Shown: piece by piece, positions 1-12,889 of the stretch
How positions within the stretch are numbered: position 1 is the first letter of the stretch
Layout: each line of letters opens with the position of its first letter
From: Absidia repens
Lineage: Eukaryota > Mucoromycota > Mucoromycetes > Mucorales > Cunninghamellaceae
DNA length: 64,000 nucleotides
Assembly: GCA_002105175.1 (NCBI GenBank)
Contig: MCGE01000028.1
Coordinates: forward strand, 62,001 to 126,000
Direction: 5' to 3'
The notes under the pieces: generated by a model
What the model saw: the letters and a program-made list of their open reading frames with translations, nothing else
The model's database searches: none
What the model was told of the DNA's origin: nothing
Made by a program: the position numbers and the translations under genes

Positions 1-276
1 AAAAAAAAAAAAAAAAAAAAAAAAGGAAAAAAAGAGGGGGGCAATATATAAATGAATAGGGAAAACTGGATAGTATATAGAATGTAAAATAATTTATTGG
101 AATACCAATGGCCTACAGCTCCCAAACCGTCACCCACAGCCGTTGCTTACCAGTCATTTTACACTGCCCACCCACCCCCCTCACTTTTATCCCCCGTATC
201 CTTTCTACCCACCCATACAAGTCACTCACATCTTCTATTGCCTTCTTTCCCATATATTGTATATTTTCATTCTTAC

Positions 277-834
277 CGAAGTTGGATAAACCTTCAGAAA
301 CCGTTCATATATAGCCCGAGTAGAATCCAAGTCCTCATGTTGTTGTATATCGGCTATTAAAGCAAGCCAGGTATCCAAATCTTCTTCATTCTCAGCAATA
401 AGGTATTCCAGTCGTTCCCGTTTTCGGTTGATTTTGTCTGTCAGGTGATGATTGTTTGCCTGCTTTAGCCCATGGCTTGGGCTTGCATGCTGCTGTTTTT
501 GCTGTTGCTGTTGCTGCTGTTGCTGTTGTTGTTGTTGTTGCTGAAAGGCAATAGGAGGGATCTGCCAAGACGATGGTGAGTTGACATACTGTTGTTGCTG
601 AGTATTGACTAATGCTGTTTCTGCTGTCGTTGGCTGCTGTTGTTGTTCAGTTGTAAGAGGATCGCCTTTGTTTTCCTGAATATTTCCATCGGTCGATGAA
701 GGCACATCAGTAGCAGCAGTGCTTTTGTTCAATAATTCATCCTCGCGTTGCTGTTCAGTTGTTTCCTGGATTTTATCAGTAGCACAAGTACCATCCGATT
801 TAGGCGCATCTTTCTTCCCCACGTCTTGGTCCAT
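277..834 (-). CDS. RNA14: Rna14/CstF-77-like mRNA 3'-end processing factor, N-terminal exon (partial)
   Basis: First exon of a minus-strand gene that continues past the left edge. The ATG is at 834 and a GTAAGA donor follows base 277, so about 186 residues are seen. The N-terminal half is low complexity: acidic and Thr/Gln-rich, with a 15-residue Gln run around 490-543 coded by mixed CAG/CAA. The end holds the first helices of a HAT (half-a-TPR) array, with the segments EDLDTWLALIADIQ and TRAIYERFLKVYPTS, in the place and spacing where Rna14/CstF-77 proteins begin their HAT domain. Rna14 is the scaffold of fungal cleavage factor IA, which acts in nuclear pre-mRNA cleavage and polyadenylation. 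Other HAT proteins (Prp39, Clf1) are possible, but the repeat start with a disordered leader fits Rna14 better. No second exon could be placed between base 1 and 276, so the intron probably runs to or beyond the edge. It is divergent from the gene at 1736. Confidence 0.72.
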
Positions 835-1572
835 TATCGAATAAAATGAGAGGGAAGAGAATCAAAAAAAAAAAGTAATAATAATAATTTATAAACAACT
901 AACAATGAACATTATGCTTTCAATCTCCGCGTGACTCGCTCATTCGCCTTCCAAAAGAGGCTTGTCTCCTGGCAGAAAGACGAAGACAAACGGGAACTCT
1001 CCTTTTCCGCTCTTATTAGTTCAAACAAAAGAGCTTTTGTCGAAAAGCAATAAAGGGAGTTATAGGACTGTAGGTGGGTCAAACGTGAGGGACGCAGAAG
1101 GACTGGGATTTCAAACGCCGAAAGATGAAATAAAGTATGTCACCTTCCTGTTTTTGAGGAAAGGTCAAGCATTGAAGTTTATATGAAACAAGAAAGAAAT
1201 GTATACAGTAGTGATTATCGGTGAGTCTGGAGATGAGTGAGGCAAAGTAGTACATCGAAAAAAACAAACAAAAAATGGCGCGATGAAACAAGGAGGATTA
1301 ACTGGTGGAAATAGGAGGACTTCATCCAGATAGACCATGATAAACGACGAAAGAGGTTTGATGGGTGATCTTGTTTTTGTGGGCATTTATTCATAATAGT
1401 GATTTTTTTTTATCGAAGAGTGTGCTGGATTGATACAAAAAGCAAGATGTGTTCTCCTTGAAAAATAGAAAATAATGCAGGTTTGAATTTTTTCATTTAA
1501 GGCAATTTCAACAGCAGCCTTATTTATTCGCATCTCTTTCCTCTTTCAATCACTTTTTTTCTACGCTTCTAT

Positions 1573-1619
<47 letters not shown>

Positions 1620-1735
1620 CATCAACTCACAGTAGGTATAACACTACAATAATATTCGGCTGATCAAATCACACTGACTTTGCTTCTTTATTAAAACAGT
1701 ATCTCATTTTCATTTCAACTCACAATCGTATTATA
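835..1735. other. Divergent intergenic/promoter region with T37 run
   Basis: About 900 bases between two divergently transcribed genes; it must hold both promoters. Small ORFs here (for example at 962-1186 and 1079-1386) overlap on opposite strands, have no protein character and are taken as chance. A pure T run of 37 lies at 1583-1619, shortly upstream of the plus-strand gene. No RNA gene was recognised. Confidence 0.6.
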
Positions 1736-4178
1736 ATGTCATATTCGTTCGATTTTGGCGCTGAAGTCACTAGAATCTGTATGGATGAAATCAGACGACG
1801 AGGTAAAATAAAATAAATAAAAAATTATGCATGTATGTGCAATGATATTCATCTATCCTTGCCATGCTTAACATTACTTATTCTAGGACTGGATGAGCGC
1901 AAAATATTACGAAAATCTGGTGAGCCATTCAACAGCGATACCGTTGTCACCTTCTTTTTTTTGGACTCATTTATTCTCGTCTCTTTTTTATTTTTATTTT
2001 TTGTCTATTTGTAAATTAGCTCCCAACAGTATATTATTATTAAAGGTTTTTCGACAACAAAACTGCACGGCTGATGATCTTGTTCCGGTTAGCATCCACT
2101 CTGTAGCCACATTGATGCAAGATACACTTTGGTGCTGTCAAGAACGTATCGTCCCCAAAAAAGTCTGGAAAATCATCAATTATGAAAGTAAGTAATTTTA
2201 TCAACTTTTTTTTTTTTTTGAAAAAAAAAAAAGCACAAAAGAGGAGATTGGAGGGGGATGGGATAGCGAAGAAGGGGTTGTGCAGAGGAGGCAGCAACTA
2301 AAATTGAGGGGAAAGACGATATGAGAAAAAAAAGAAAAAAAGAAAAAAAAGCTATGGATGGGGGAAAGGGAAATGTTTTTTTTTTTTTTTTGAAAGAAGT
2401 TGCTAATATTTTTTATGCATAGCTTGCACTTTGCCCGATCTCTCGAAAGTCCTCACCAAGAAAGGCGAAGCTTTGCTTATTGAAATACTTGATTTTCTAG
2501 TAGAGCTAATGCAGCACAAAACCAACAACCTAATGGATGCCTATCATTTGGGTGAAGCCATGGGCAAAGTAACGCTAGGTCCGGCGGATTGCGATCCTAT
2601 CATTGGGGAAAAGGCGGGACATTTTATGACACGAATGATTATTGAACACTCGAAATGGATGACTCAAACCAAGCGACCTCACCAGAATCGTCTTCGACTC
2701 TCTGCTCCTGCGACATTGTCATCACCCACTACTGCAATATTACCACCATCTTCCTCTTCTTCGACGACACCATCATCACCGTCATCTTCTTCATCTTCTT
2801 CATCTTGTCCCTCGACTGATGTATCATCCGCTTCGTCCTCATCTTTACATTTACTCCCTACCTCTTTTGCTACATATCAAGAAGGTCCCTTGAAGCCTAT
2901 GTCAAAAACAGAAGCCGCAAAAGCAAAAGCAAAATCTTACAATCGACTTATCCAGCGGATCAAAAACTTTAACGTGGACTGGATCGACTATGCAAATGTG
3001 GGCCTATATGCATTAATGGAGGATGACTATGAATTGGAACCAGTGCCAAAAGATGAACCATGGATTTCAATTTTTGCCCCTCAATTGGATCCCAACGACG
3101 CGAATGCCTCCCCATTATTGTATCGCATCATCTCTCAAGCTACTTTGGAAGAGCCTCCTGTCCCATCCGATCCATTTGCCTCTTCTTACTGGTTTCAACA
3201 TCGCCATAGCCATCCATTGTTGCAGACAAATCAAAATGGTAATACAAAAAAAAACAAGGGGGTTAGGGTAGGGATTTATTTATATAATAAGCTTATATCG
3301 AATACATGTATTATGCTCGGTATAAAAAAAAAAGGGATTAAAAAAATGAAGAAATAGGGGTAGCGAAAAAGTGGGAGAGTTAATTCGTAGTGTGTCATGC
3401 TGGTTCGTTATGCAAATTATATTTATGTTAATCATTTATATTTTGTTTATTTTAAACCCTAGGGGACGCAGCGTTTTCTGAATTTGCATCATTAATCCAA
3501 TCCTTAAAAAACAAGCAGCTTCATCAACGACATCCAAACGGCATCGATGGTCAGTCAAACTCAGTTCAAGGGCAGGAAAAAGAAAAGTCATCAAAATCGC
3601 AATTGAAAAAGATCAATCACTCATTAGCCAACATCAAAGTCAACCTTAGAAAAAGGCATCCGAACATGGACGACGGAAGCGGATTTAGTGGCAGTGATTT
3701 TAGTGTGACCGATATCGACTCAGGTATTCAGCATCATGAACATCAACAACAACACATACATCCTCAACAAAAACGATTGCCACCCTCTCCACAAGAACTC
3801 GACCAAACAGAAGAGTTGACCCAACAACAGCAGCAGCGGCATAAGAAGTTGCCATCTCTTTCTTTGATACAAAATCAATCCGTACCCTCCCTTCAGCAAG
3901 AAGAAAAGCAGCCGGAACAACCATCTACTAATCAACAACAACATCATCTCCAACCAATCAAGCCACAACAAGATCGACAAATGCCTCAAATCCCAGCGAC
4001 CATCAACGGCATACAGCATCGACATGACGACAACTATAGCACGAAAGATCAACTCTTTATTCTCAATGGCAACAGCAAGCACAGTCAAGTCAAAAATCTC
4101 ATGCGTCGGATGATCAAAATTGGCAATACAAATTCTGGGTCCTCCATCAAGAAAAGTCATTCCCACATAGTGTATTAG
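1736..4178 (+). CDS. Msb1/Mug8-family (RhoGAP-fold) morphogenesis protein
   Basis: Five exons: 1736-1802, 1887-1919, 2020-2187, 2423-3238 and 3463-4178, giving 599 residues. All donors and acceptors are GT/AG and the phases join. The N-terminal ~170 residues match the Msb1/Mug8 domain, a divergent RhoGAP-like fold: MDEIRRRGLDERKILRK, then a helix around ILLLKVFRQQN, the stretch VPVSIHSVATLMQDTLWC, and LGEAMGKVTLGPADC. A second conserved block (SYNRLIQRIKNFNVDWIDY, about residues 255-275) follows a Ser/Pro-rich linker. The C-terminal third is low complexity, rich in Gln, His and Ser. In yeasts Msb1 and Mug8 act at sites of polarised growth with Rho/Cdc42 signalling; the same role here is inferred. 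The family call rests on motif memory, so a generic RhoGAP is the alternative. Confidence 0.68.
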
Positions 4179-4316
4179 TTTTTAATTTATAAACTCTCTT
4201 CATGGTATATTTTACATTCTCTTCCCTTTCCATCGTATCCTTCTCCTGGAGGTATGTAAAAAGCAGTACTTTCTCCAACCTCCCTCATTTTATTTTCCTC
4301 TTAGCTATAGTTAGTT

Positions 4317-4349
<33 letters not shown>

Positions 4350-4857
4350 CTTGACTTACTATTTTAATAAAAATTGAAAAACAATTGTTATTTACATATA
4401 CAATGGTCGGTGAATGGGTATTTGTGAACTTGGTGTTTGGAAATTTTGCATTTTATAATCGTTAATAAATTGATGGTTCAGGTTGCTCAGGTTGTGTGGA
4501 TATGTCTAATACTGCGGTAGTGGTATTTATTGTCAACGTCATAGTGTGTTCCGTCCTATTTCTACAACATGAGAACACTCATTTAATTGAACGTCAGCTT
4601 TTAAAAATGGAAATGATAAGAAAAGTACGCTAGTGTTCAGATAGAATGGGAAGAAGTCCCACGGAAAAATTAACGGAGTTACTTTAGTTAACATAAAGCG
4701 TTTAGCCACATAATGTAAAGGAAAAGGAACAAAGTTACGTGGTTGGTTTGATTTTGCGTTCACATATATATATATATATATAAAAGGAATCTGAAGCATT
4801 TGGAGTTAATCGGTTTTGGCTGACAGGTCGAAGACCTCTGTTTCCCAGTAAAAAGCA
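4179..4857. other. 3' flank and AT-rich spacer with TA/TG microsatellite
   Basis: Directly downstream of the Msb1-like gene. It holds a (TA)n(TG)n microsatellite at about 4317-4349, a likely polyadenylation region (AATAAA at about 4363), and a second TA run at about 4764-4780. No coding region or RNA gene was recognised. Confidence 0.55.
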
Positions 4858-5770
4858 CATTCAAATTCCGACCACGTGAGTCTTTTAGTGACTCCCAGTG
4901 TCGTTCAGATCTTCAACAATACACATACCGTCACCTCACCAAGTTAATCCATCAACGTGCCCTCCTCTCCTCTCCCCTCCTTCATCAACGATTTTGATTG
5001 CTTTCCCGTAGTATATATTAATTTTTTCTCTTTCTTTCTTTCTTTCTTTCCTTCCTGCCTTTTCGTTTTACCTTTCCCACCTCCATCTATACTTAGTCAT
5101 TCTACCCATAACTTTGACAGAATCCTTTGTTGGCTACCTATTTTTATTTTTTTATTTTTATACCTATGCACCAATAGCGAAAAATTGAGACCCCGCGTCT
5201 CCCTTTAATGTCTATATTTTGTCCTTCAGCTTTCTCTTTTTTTTTCTCATTCCTTTTTTTTTTTTTTCTTCACCACTCAACTTCTTTGAGGTTATGACGA
5301 TCTTAGTTTATTGTCAGGACTAGTTTAGAAGGGTTTTCAGATCAGGGATTACAGGATGCATGAGGAAATCTTTTCATTTTGGATTCAGGATTTGGACCAA
5401 CATTAGCCAACTTAATAGAATCGTCATAGCTTTATTTAGTATTAGTTTGTCGTGGGTTGTTTCTACAACTGAATAAAATATGTCTCTTTTTCAGATCCTT
5501 CAATGAAAAATGGCCCATTTGTCTATCTCAAGTCTTGTATAATAGATCCCTTTTTTACGATCGTTGCACTTTTCGATTAATACTGGCAGTTTTGTTATAA
5601 TTCAATATAAGATATCTCTTTAGCCATTCTCAATTGGGTATTTAGATTTAGTTTTGACCATTCTCCGGGTCTCCCGTGAGTCTCCGTCATACGCGCGTCA
5701 TTATTTCCCTTAATTGTTGTTGACCTTCGTAGCTGGTGCTAATAAAATATATCTTTCTTCTAACCATCAT
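4858..5770 (+). repeat. Dispersed repeat family R, copy A (plus orientation)
   Basis: The first of seven recognisable copies. Ordered hallmarks in plus sense: a CCGACCACGTG-type block at 4868, a pyrimidine-rich stretch, CAACTTCTTTGAGGTTATG, then the core AGGACTAGTTTAGAAGGG at about 5316, CATTTTGGATTCAGGATTTG, a segment related to TTAGCTTAGTTTAGTGTTAG, and AATAAAATATGTCTC at about 5473. It has no open reading frame of note. Borders are approximate, set where similarity to the other copies fades. It faces copy B, which lies downstream in the opposite orientation. Confidence 0.75.
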
Positions 5771-5795
5771 CCTCAACTAGCTGATCCAGTATGTT

Positions 5796-5799
<4 letters not shown>

Positions 5800-5834
<35 letters not shown>
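5800..5834. repeat. T35 homopolymer
   Basis: Uninterrupted run of 35 T just downstream of repeat copy A. It could be a tail-like end of an inserted element or slippage expansion; the sequence alone does not decide. Confidence 0.9.
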
Positions 5835-5835
<1 letters not shown>

Positions 5836-6190
5836 GTGTATGAGAAGATATTAATTTAGTACGCCATATACGATTATGATTTTGATAATGCTTGAAAAGA
5901 GATTTTTCTGAGCAATCAGCACCATTTTGTTAACTGGTATTCTTTACAAACATGCTTTAAGATGCCTCCAACATATACTGTACAAACATCAGATGATCAA
6001 AGGTCGCGAACTAGATATATCGCTTTTATATTTTTTTGACAATCTAATGGTGTATAAATGATATAACAGCTTCCGGATCCTTTGATTCGGATGGTATAGC
6101 ATTATTGTTTTTTTTAGAGCCGAAGTGAATTCATATAATGCATACTGTCTCATAAAAAAAATGTATATATTTATCGAAGCATAAGCAAAA
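5835..6190. other. AT-rich spacer, nothing recognised
   Basis: Spacer between repeat copies A and B. I see no open reading frame, RNA gene or clear repeat in it. Confidence 0.5.
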
Positions 6191-6199
6191 ACCGGGACA

Positions 6200-7500
6200 T
6201 CATAATCAACAACATGCTAAACAAGGGGGAGTAGGGGCGAATATTAAAGTACATATAAACAAGACGAATCAATTATATAACCAAATGTATGAGAACAAAA
6301 CATACTTTATTCAACTATTGATATAAACTATGCTAAGACAGCTAACATTATGCAAAGCTATTATCATATGTAAAGGTTTCTTTCAGCATCAGGGAGGGTC
6401 GATGTTCTTAAAGTGAGTGTAAGAAGATTGTGAGCAGCCCTCCCTTGACACCCAACTGGTTTTCGTTTAGGTTTTATTATTTTATATTATATCATACGTA
6501 CTGAAAAGAATAAATCAGGTATGTGGGTATGTCGAGGTTAATGCAGGCTATAGCATTTCACAGGGGAAGACAAATAGATGGCACTGCCTAAATTGATTAA
6601 TGTGAATGATAAAGCAGGAATAGAACCACGTTTTCTATTAGGTGACCTAAAGCTGCAAACTAGCCGTAGGGACTCTAGGACGAAGTAGTAATAGTGGGCA
6701 AGCTGCTATGAAACAGGGGTGTGATAGTACCCTCACAAAATAACCACAATAACGGTATATAATAAGTCAAAAAGATGGATAATAAATGGGAATATTTTTA
6801 TTTATGTAATATGGTAGATATCAACTGAAGTCTCAGGATTTATTATTGTAAGGAAGGAATCTATTGAAAGAAGGATGCGGGAGACTGTTGTAAGATTTGA
6901 CGAATGGTCAACGGTAATGTAAGAAACATTGTGAAATGGAAACTGGATGCTATTGAAGTACAACAATGGTCGACACTAACCCGTAGAAGTAAATAGTATC
7001 AAAAAAGGAATCTATTGCACAAGAAATGAGGGAGACTTTCGGGACATATTTCATTCAAGCAAGTAAAAAGAGAAATATTTTTATTTAGATGTAATCTAAA
7101 GCTGAAACAAACTAACACTAAACTAAGCTAAAGGAGACTTCAAAAAGCTAACATAATGGAGGTCCAAGATCCTGAATCCAAAATGAAAGAGTTTCCCCAA
7201 GCATCTTGTAATCCCTGATCTGAACCCTCTTCTAAACTAGCCCTGACACTAATCTAAGACCACCATAACCTCAAAGAAGTTGAAAGGCGAAGTTAAAAAA
7301 AAAAAAAAAGAAGCATTGAAACAAAGAAAAAAAATCGTGTGTGCGGGATCTGAAATGGTTACAATAGTTCGATTTTTTTTATTGGTGGTTAAAAAAAGGA
7401 AGCCCCTTTTTTATATGTCTACTTCTATCGTCGTGAAATATGATCAACTTAATACTTATCATCTCTTGACTGAAATATCCACCATTTAACATCGTCCCGT
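6200..7500 (-). repeat. Dispersed repeat family R, copy B (minus orientation)
   Basis: Reverse-complement copy of the R family. The core CCTTCTAAACTAGTCCTGAC-type block is at about 7205-7250, next to the complement of the TTGGATTCAGGAT block. The complement of the CACGTG/GCGGGA-type block is at about 7337-7360. The inner part around 6620-6770 matches a segment of copy D at about 16370-16520 (GACCTA..CCGCAAAC..AG..GCTAGGG-like), which extends the family to more than 1 kb. No protein is encoded. Together with copy A it forms an inverted pair separated by roughly 0.4-0.5 kb. Confidence 0.72.
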
Positions 7501-8450
7501 TGTTTGTAAGCAGCTACCATCATTCAGCATCGTCGACATTTTGTTTTTCTTCGCGTGACACGACTATCACTCTTTAAAATACCACATACTATAAAATAGT
7601 CCTTCAGTCCCGACATTGTAGAATAGCTTGCCAATTACCGTAGAAACTGCTTACGATCTTAGTTGGTCTTACACTATGTTTATTGTTTTTTTATAATAAA
7701 ATAGCGGACTTGTTAGATTTGTCTTTCAAATGCGCATCATTTTAGCGAATCAAACAATAAAAAATAATTTCTTACAAAAAAAAAATACAGAAGCTAAAAG
7801 GTGTGATTGACGCTGAAAAATGTTTGCTATGATGGATTTAGAAATGAATTGCCTCATTTGACGGAATTCACTTCATTTTAACATAGGTAGAAGACAGACT
7901 TTCGAATGGATCCTGTGTTTAGCATTATGTTCTGCCATACAACCATGGTGGCGTTGGACTTCTTTTATGCTCTACAAAGTGAGATTGCGCTTTTCCAGGT
8001 GTTGCTGAATGTAATTACTATCAAGGAATCAGTAGACAGACATTTTGCCTAGCCGTCATATCCAACCACCTCCTCAACTATAAACCCGATATCCTTGATT
8101 AACTGATCGCTACAAATCAGGAAAATAAACTGTCATGCATTGTACATTGTACATTGCCACCTGACAATTGACTATTATGACCGCTATAATGAAGATAATT
8201 TGGAGAAAGTTGATAAACAGTACCAAAAAAAAAAAAAAAAAAAAAAAGATAGTGTTATATTTTATTGAATATAGTAAAATAACATAAGATTGAAGGGAGG
8301 TGGGGAGAATGGATGAGAATGTGATGGGAGAAGATATAAACTAGTTTAAAAATGAAAGAAATATAAATGTATGATATATAGAAGACAATAGACAATAAAA
8401 AAAAACATATACTATAAAGATATAAAATTATCACAGAAAAGGATCATATA

Positions 8451-8451
<1 letters not shown>
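7500..8451. other. AT-rich spacer
   Basis: No coding region recognised. Part of 7500-7560 may still belong to repeat R, because it resembles flanking DNA of copies D and E. Short A runs occur at about 8226-8247. Confidence 0.5.

Positions 8452-8502
<51 letters not shown>
8452..8502. repeat. A51 homopolymer
   Basis: An uninterrupted run of 51 A, the longest in the window, about 60 bases beyond the stop codon of the minus-strand TALE homeobox gene. On that gene's sense strand it reads as T51 in the 3' flank. Confidence 0.92.
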
Positions 8503-8503
<1 letters not shown>

Positions 8504-8561
8504 ATACAATAGGGAAATCAAGATAGGTTAACGATTGTGATGGGAAGAGCGAAACAGTAAA

Positions 8562-9632
8562 TTATCTGATAGCCACAGAGTAGTAATCATTCACGTCAAA
8601 GCTAGGTAGCTTTGTACGTCGAAAAGCCCATCGCCTAGTATCATCTGGATATGATTCTAAAAATAACAAAAAGGTTAGATATGTAAGCAATGGGAAATAT
8701 TGGCAACAAAAAACTGGCGTTACACTTTTTTTATTTTTTTACCTGCAAAACCTTGATAAGCATATATATCCAATTGACGACGCTTTTTTTGTTCCATAAG
8801 AGAGAGACTTGATGATGGAGATGATGATGTGTAAGTTGCTGATGATGAAGATGATGTAGGTGAAGACAAAGAAGATGACGGTGATGCTGAAAATGCCGAA
8901 TGTTGATGTTGATGATGATGATGATGGTATAAATGTGACTGTGGGAGATGGTGGTGAAGAGTTGGATGTTCGTCTGCCACGGCAGTAGTGATGGATGAGG
9001 CAAAGGTATAGGACAAAAGATGAGATCGTATACCTTCCGATTCCAACATAGGCTGTAAGATCCTGCGTCGCGCATTGATAAACCAATTGCTTATCTGATT
9101 TACCGTCAATCCAGTTTGATGCGCCAAATCGATTTTCTCTTTTTCCGAAGGGTAAGGATGCTTTTTGTGTTGGACCAACCATCGCTTTAGGAATTCAGTT
9201 ACTTCTTTGGGTAGGTTTCCTCGTCGTCTTTTCTTTGGTTCGCTGTTACCAACATCACGTTTTTCTGCACGTACCGATACTGGAGGCGACGTCTGTGATG
9301 ATGAAGATGATGAAGATGATGATAATGATGATGATGATGATGAAGATGATGATAAATCAGGAGTAACAAGAGTTGGCGATGAGTATGATGATGACAATGA
9401 AAGCGAAGGTGGTGTTGGTATTTTGGTATTTTCGTTATCAGAATGACAGGCTGCGACATATAATAAAGATGAGTATGGTGGCCTTGCAGCGGAATTCATT
9501 GTTTGATGGTGATTGTCCTGAATTGTATCAATTGTTTCAATACTATCACATGTACTAGCGGATGATGACGACGATGATGCCGCTGTTGCTGTGGAAGTGG
9601 TACTTGTACTGGGTGATACGTTAATTTCTGTC

Positions 9633-9664
<32 letters not shown>

Positions 9665-9976
9665 AAAGAATGAGCGAATAAAATAAAACACATGTTTCAA
9701 ATCCCTATGATAATTTACCAGCATCATTTTCCAATGACCAGAGTTTTGCATTACGTTCCATCATTTGTATAATCCTTTCTTTGTATTCACCGATTTTAGC
9801 ATTTTGTTGGGGCAAGATATTGGAGGGGATGTCTGTATCATGGAATATAACCACAGGGCTAAAAACACGTAGCTAAATAGTAAAGACATAAAATAAATGA
9901 TTTGTTCTTCAAACGATGATAATGACGATGATTATGTAATTTTTAATAGTTATATACATACCGATTTTGATGCCAT
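8562..9976 (-). CDS. TALE-class homeodomain transcription factor
   Basis: Four exons on the minus strand: 9962-9976 (only MASKS), 9719-9872, 8743-9627 and 8562-8656, giving 382 residues. The homeodomain lies at roughly residues 186-250. It starts KRRRGNLPKEVTEFLKRW, has the three extra residues between helices 1 and 2 (KHPYPSEKEK) that define the TALE class, and recognition helix NQISNWFINARRR with Trp, Phe, Asn and Arg in place. The N-terminal part (IGEYKERIIQMMERNAKLW) looks helical. Long Ser, Thr and His tracts flank the homeodomain, several coded by GAT-repeat DNA on the plus strand (about 9295-9360). The last exon adds a short conserved-looking tail ending VNDYYSVAIR. It presumably binds DNA in the nucleus; its targets are unknown. 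Fungal TALE factors include mating-type and developmental regulators, but nothing here marks a mating locus. Confidence 0.88.
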
Positions 9977-12880
9977 GGGGAAAAATGAAAAAGTGGTAAG
10001 AATAATCAAAAAGTGATGGGAAAGTGAAAGAAAAGGGTCGAAATGAGAAAAAATAAGTTGACTTTTATATCACGCTTGTAGTGAGCGGTTCCTAATTTAG
10101 AAAAGCGAACCATTTAAATTATTTTTTCACTGTCCAACAGTGACACTGCTCACAATCAACATGTCATATAATATATCGTCATCCGACCCCTCTCCATTTA
10201 CTTTTTCCTCCTTTTTTTATATAGCGATTGCTCTCATGACTTGACTTGCTTAACATTGGCGATAATTTTAAACAAAAAAATAATGTTGTTTGTTACCAGC
10301 TAAAGATGCATCTACTCTTTCCCCTATCTTGCTCCTTATTTTGTCTCAAATACCCTGTCAACAAGAAAAATAGACTACCATCTTACTCCTGGTTGTTGTA
10401 CTTTTTTTTTTAATCTTCTCAATCCTTTTTCATCGATTCTGGATTGGATGTAATAGAAAGACAACAAGTATTAAAAAAATTCATGCAAAGTATTCAAACA
10501 CCGTCATTTGTTTAGTTATCTTGCATTGGACGAAACAAAAGAGAAATCAAGAATCGACTCGGTAATAAGTGAGCAAAAAACTAATTATTCAAAAATAGAC
10601 ACATTTTTAGGAGGTGTTATTGAAAAAAGCGGGTTTTTCGAGAAAAAAAAAAGCTTAGCTAGTGTGAAGGGAGGCAAAAATAGGATAAAAAGAAGAAAAT
10701 CTTAACTCAAAGGGAGTTTTCCGTGCTGTTAATTAAGGAGGTGAAGTCTTTATCATAAAAAAAAAAAAAAAAACGTGGTTCTCTCTCTTAAAAGCAAGTA
10801 CCGTCCAATCAATGGTTTCAAAGGATTGTTTAATTTTTTAATCCCCTTTTATCTAATATCATACTTGATTATCTTAAAAAAATGTATACTATGACAAAGA
10901 AATGAATTGGTGAATTACACAAGTAGAGCTTAGTAGAGAAAATAAAAAACTACCTTGTTTTTGGTTGGTTTTTTATATAAATACTCAGCCTATAAATAAC
11001 AAAAACGTTTACACACGCATTGACCATCACCTGACTTTTTTGTATCATGAAGCAATTGCGATATGTTTTTTGAATCCGCTCTCCACTCGCCCTGAATTTC
11101 CTTTTTTGCTTCGCCCATTTTTCCCCTTGATTTTTTGCCGTTCGATGATAGTTTTTTTTTTTTCTTTTTTTTTCCCTCGTAAATCTCCTCTTCATCCTTG
11201 TAAAACGGCGAGGGATGAAATATGGTTATTTTATTTATTGTATATACAACAAGGTTCCGTCGACAAACGTTTTCTTACGAAACACCACAATCGTACATAT
11301 CAAAATAAATCGATACTAGGTACTAATATGAACATGAGTTGCTCTAGTACCATACACACCTTCTATGTCGTGTTACCACTGTCATTCAAAAAACCAACAA
11401 ATCGTCATTATTCATCTTTTATTATTTATCTTTTATTACCTATTTCGCTTAACATAAAAAAGGGGCAAGTCATAAAGGGGTCTGGCGGGCGGGATAATAC
11501 AACAAAAACATAGAACACAGACTGTAATTCCTTCTTTATTGAATTTAGGAAGGATTATATCATATACATGAAAGAGATAATGCACCCTTGTTTTATTGTT
11601 TGTATAGATAGAATTATGATAGTTCAACCAATACTGGTTTTTTATTTTTATGGCATTCAACCCCATGGATCCCCTAACCCAATGATTTCCCTTTTTGTTT
11701 TTTTTTACGATTTACATGGAGAACAGAACACCGTAAATAGAGAACGATTGTGGTCAGCTGCTCTTCTAAACTTTTTTTCTCAAAAAGCTTACCTTTATTT
11801 TCCCCGCTCCCTTTATTATTATTCTACACTACTCCTTCTTACCCCCTCCTACATCTCTCTTTGATATCTCTGTCATATCAAATTTAAAATAATTCAATCA
11901 ACATCATATTATTTATTGTTTCTGATTCTGTGAGAGTCAACTCCACCAAGACGATGTAATAGCAAGCCCTTTGTCCTGGTTCTTTGTGAAATATTTTCCA
12001 TTATGATGTGAGAACGATAGATAGATATTTATTTCATGGATCACCGAAATATGGCCCATCAATAGATTATGCACAGATCCAACCACGTGTTAAAAAGTGG
12101 AAATGGCCATTCCCCCCCCCCTAACGCTTTGCTTGGTTCAGCCCTCGAGTCAAATGACAGTCCCAAAAAAAAAGTGCTTGTCAGTCAACGCCAAATACAT
12201 CAAACACCCAGATCCGCTTACACAAACACAACAGATAACAATAACAACAATGCTAAAGATAAATATATACAAAAGAGTATTTTTCTGAAGCACAAACAGA
12301 TTTTATCCTATATGTGAACTTACATACGCTATATGATATCCTAATTCTGATTCAATTCCGCAGGTAATTCATGATCCACGGCAGATTTCATTTGCTCTAT
12401 AAAAAAGTCATGTGTCTAGTGTTTGTATGTGATCTCGTTGTAGTACTGTTTACCGTTTAAATTCCGCCATTATTACATTGATAGGCGTGAGTGTTTCAGC
12501 TGTGTTGTCGCGTTTAGTGTTAATGTATTTACTTTTACCCCTATGATATACATTTTATCTCATAGATTCATCTTCTTGTTATTTTGATTCACTTTGACAC
12601 AAATTCCTTTCCATTGTGTTTTGCTTTTTTTTTTTTTTTTTTTTGACTTACGGCTTCGAACAAGAGAATGACACCTTATTTTCAAGAATATAGAATGAAT
12701 GTCGGAAAATCTGACCTATGTAGGCCGATTGTGATTGAACATGTGCTTTATCCTCAAAACTCTCCAATGCATTTCAACAATTACATTTTTATGCTCCCAT
12801 AACAGATTATTTTTTTTAATGGGTTCATCCCTTCTTATTTTCTTATTCATCCACCATGGCCGTTTTTTTAAAATTCACAG
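9977..12880. other. Long AT-rich intergenic region, no gene recognised
   Basis: The left end holds the promoter of the TALE gene. The longest reading frame, at 10965-11513, is Phe/Ile/Leu-rich with no domain character and is treated as chance. Poly-T and poly-A runs occur at about 10758-10773 and 12627-12644. No tRNA, rRNA or transposase was found. Confidence 0.5.
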
Positions 12881-12889
12881 TCTAAATCT

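Noticed and set aside
3700..4166. Antisense frames under the Gln-rich end of the Msb1-like gene
   Set aside because: Produced by CAA/CAG-rich DNA read in reverse as Leu/Val-rich sequence.
9295..9360. GAT-repeat block resembling an acidic plus-strand protein
   Set aside because: It is the Ser-coding tract of the TALE homeobox gene read on the wrong strand.
10965..11513. 182-codon plus-strand reading frame
   Set aside because: Composition is Phe/Leu/Ile/Ser-rich from T-rich DNA, there is no domain, and frames on both strands overlap. Taken as chance.
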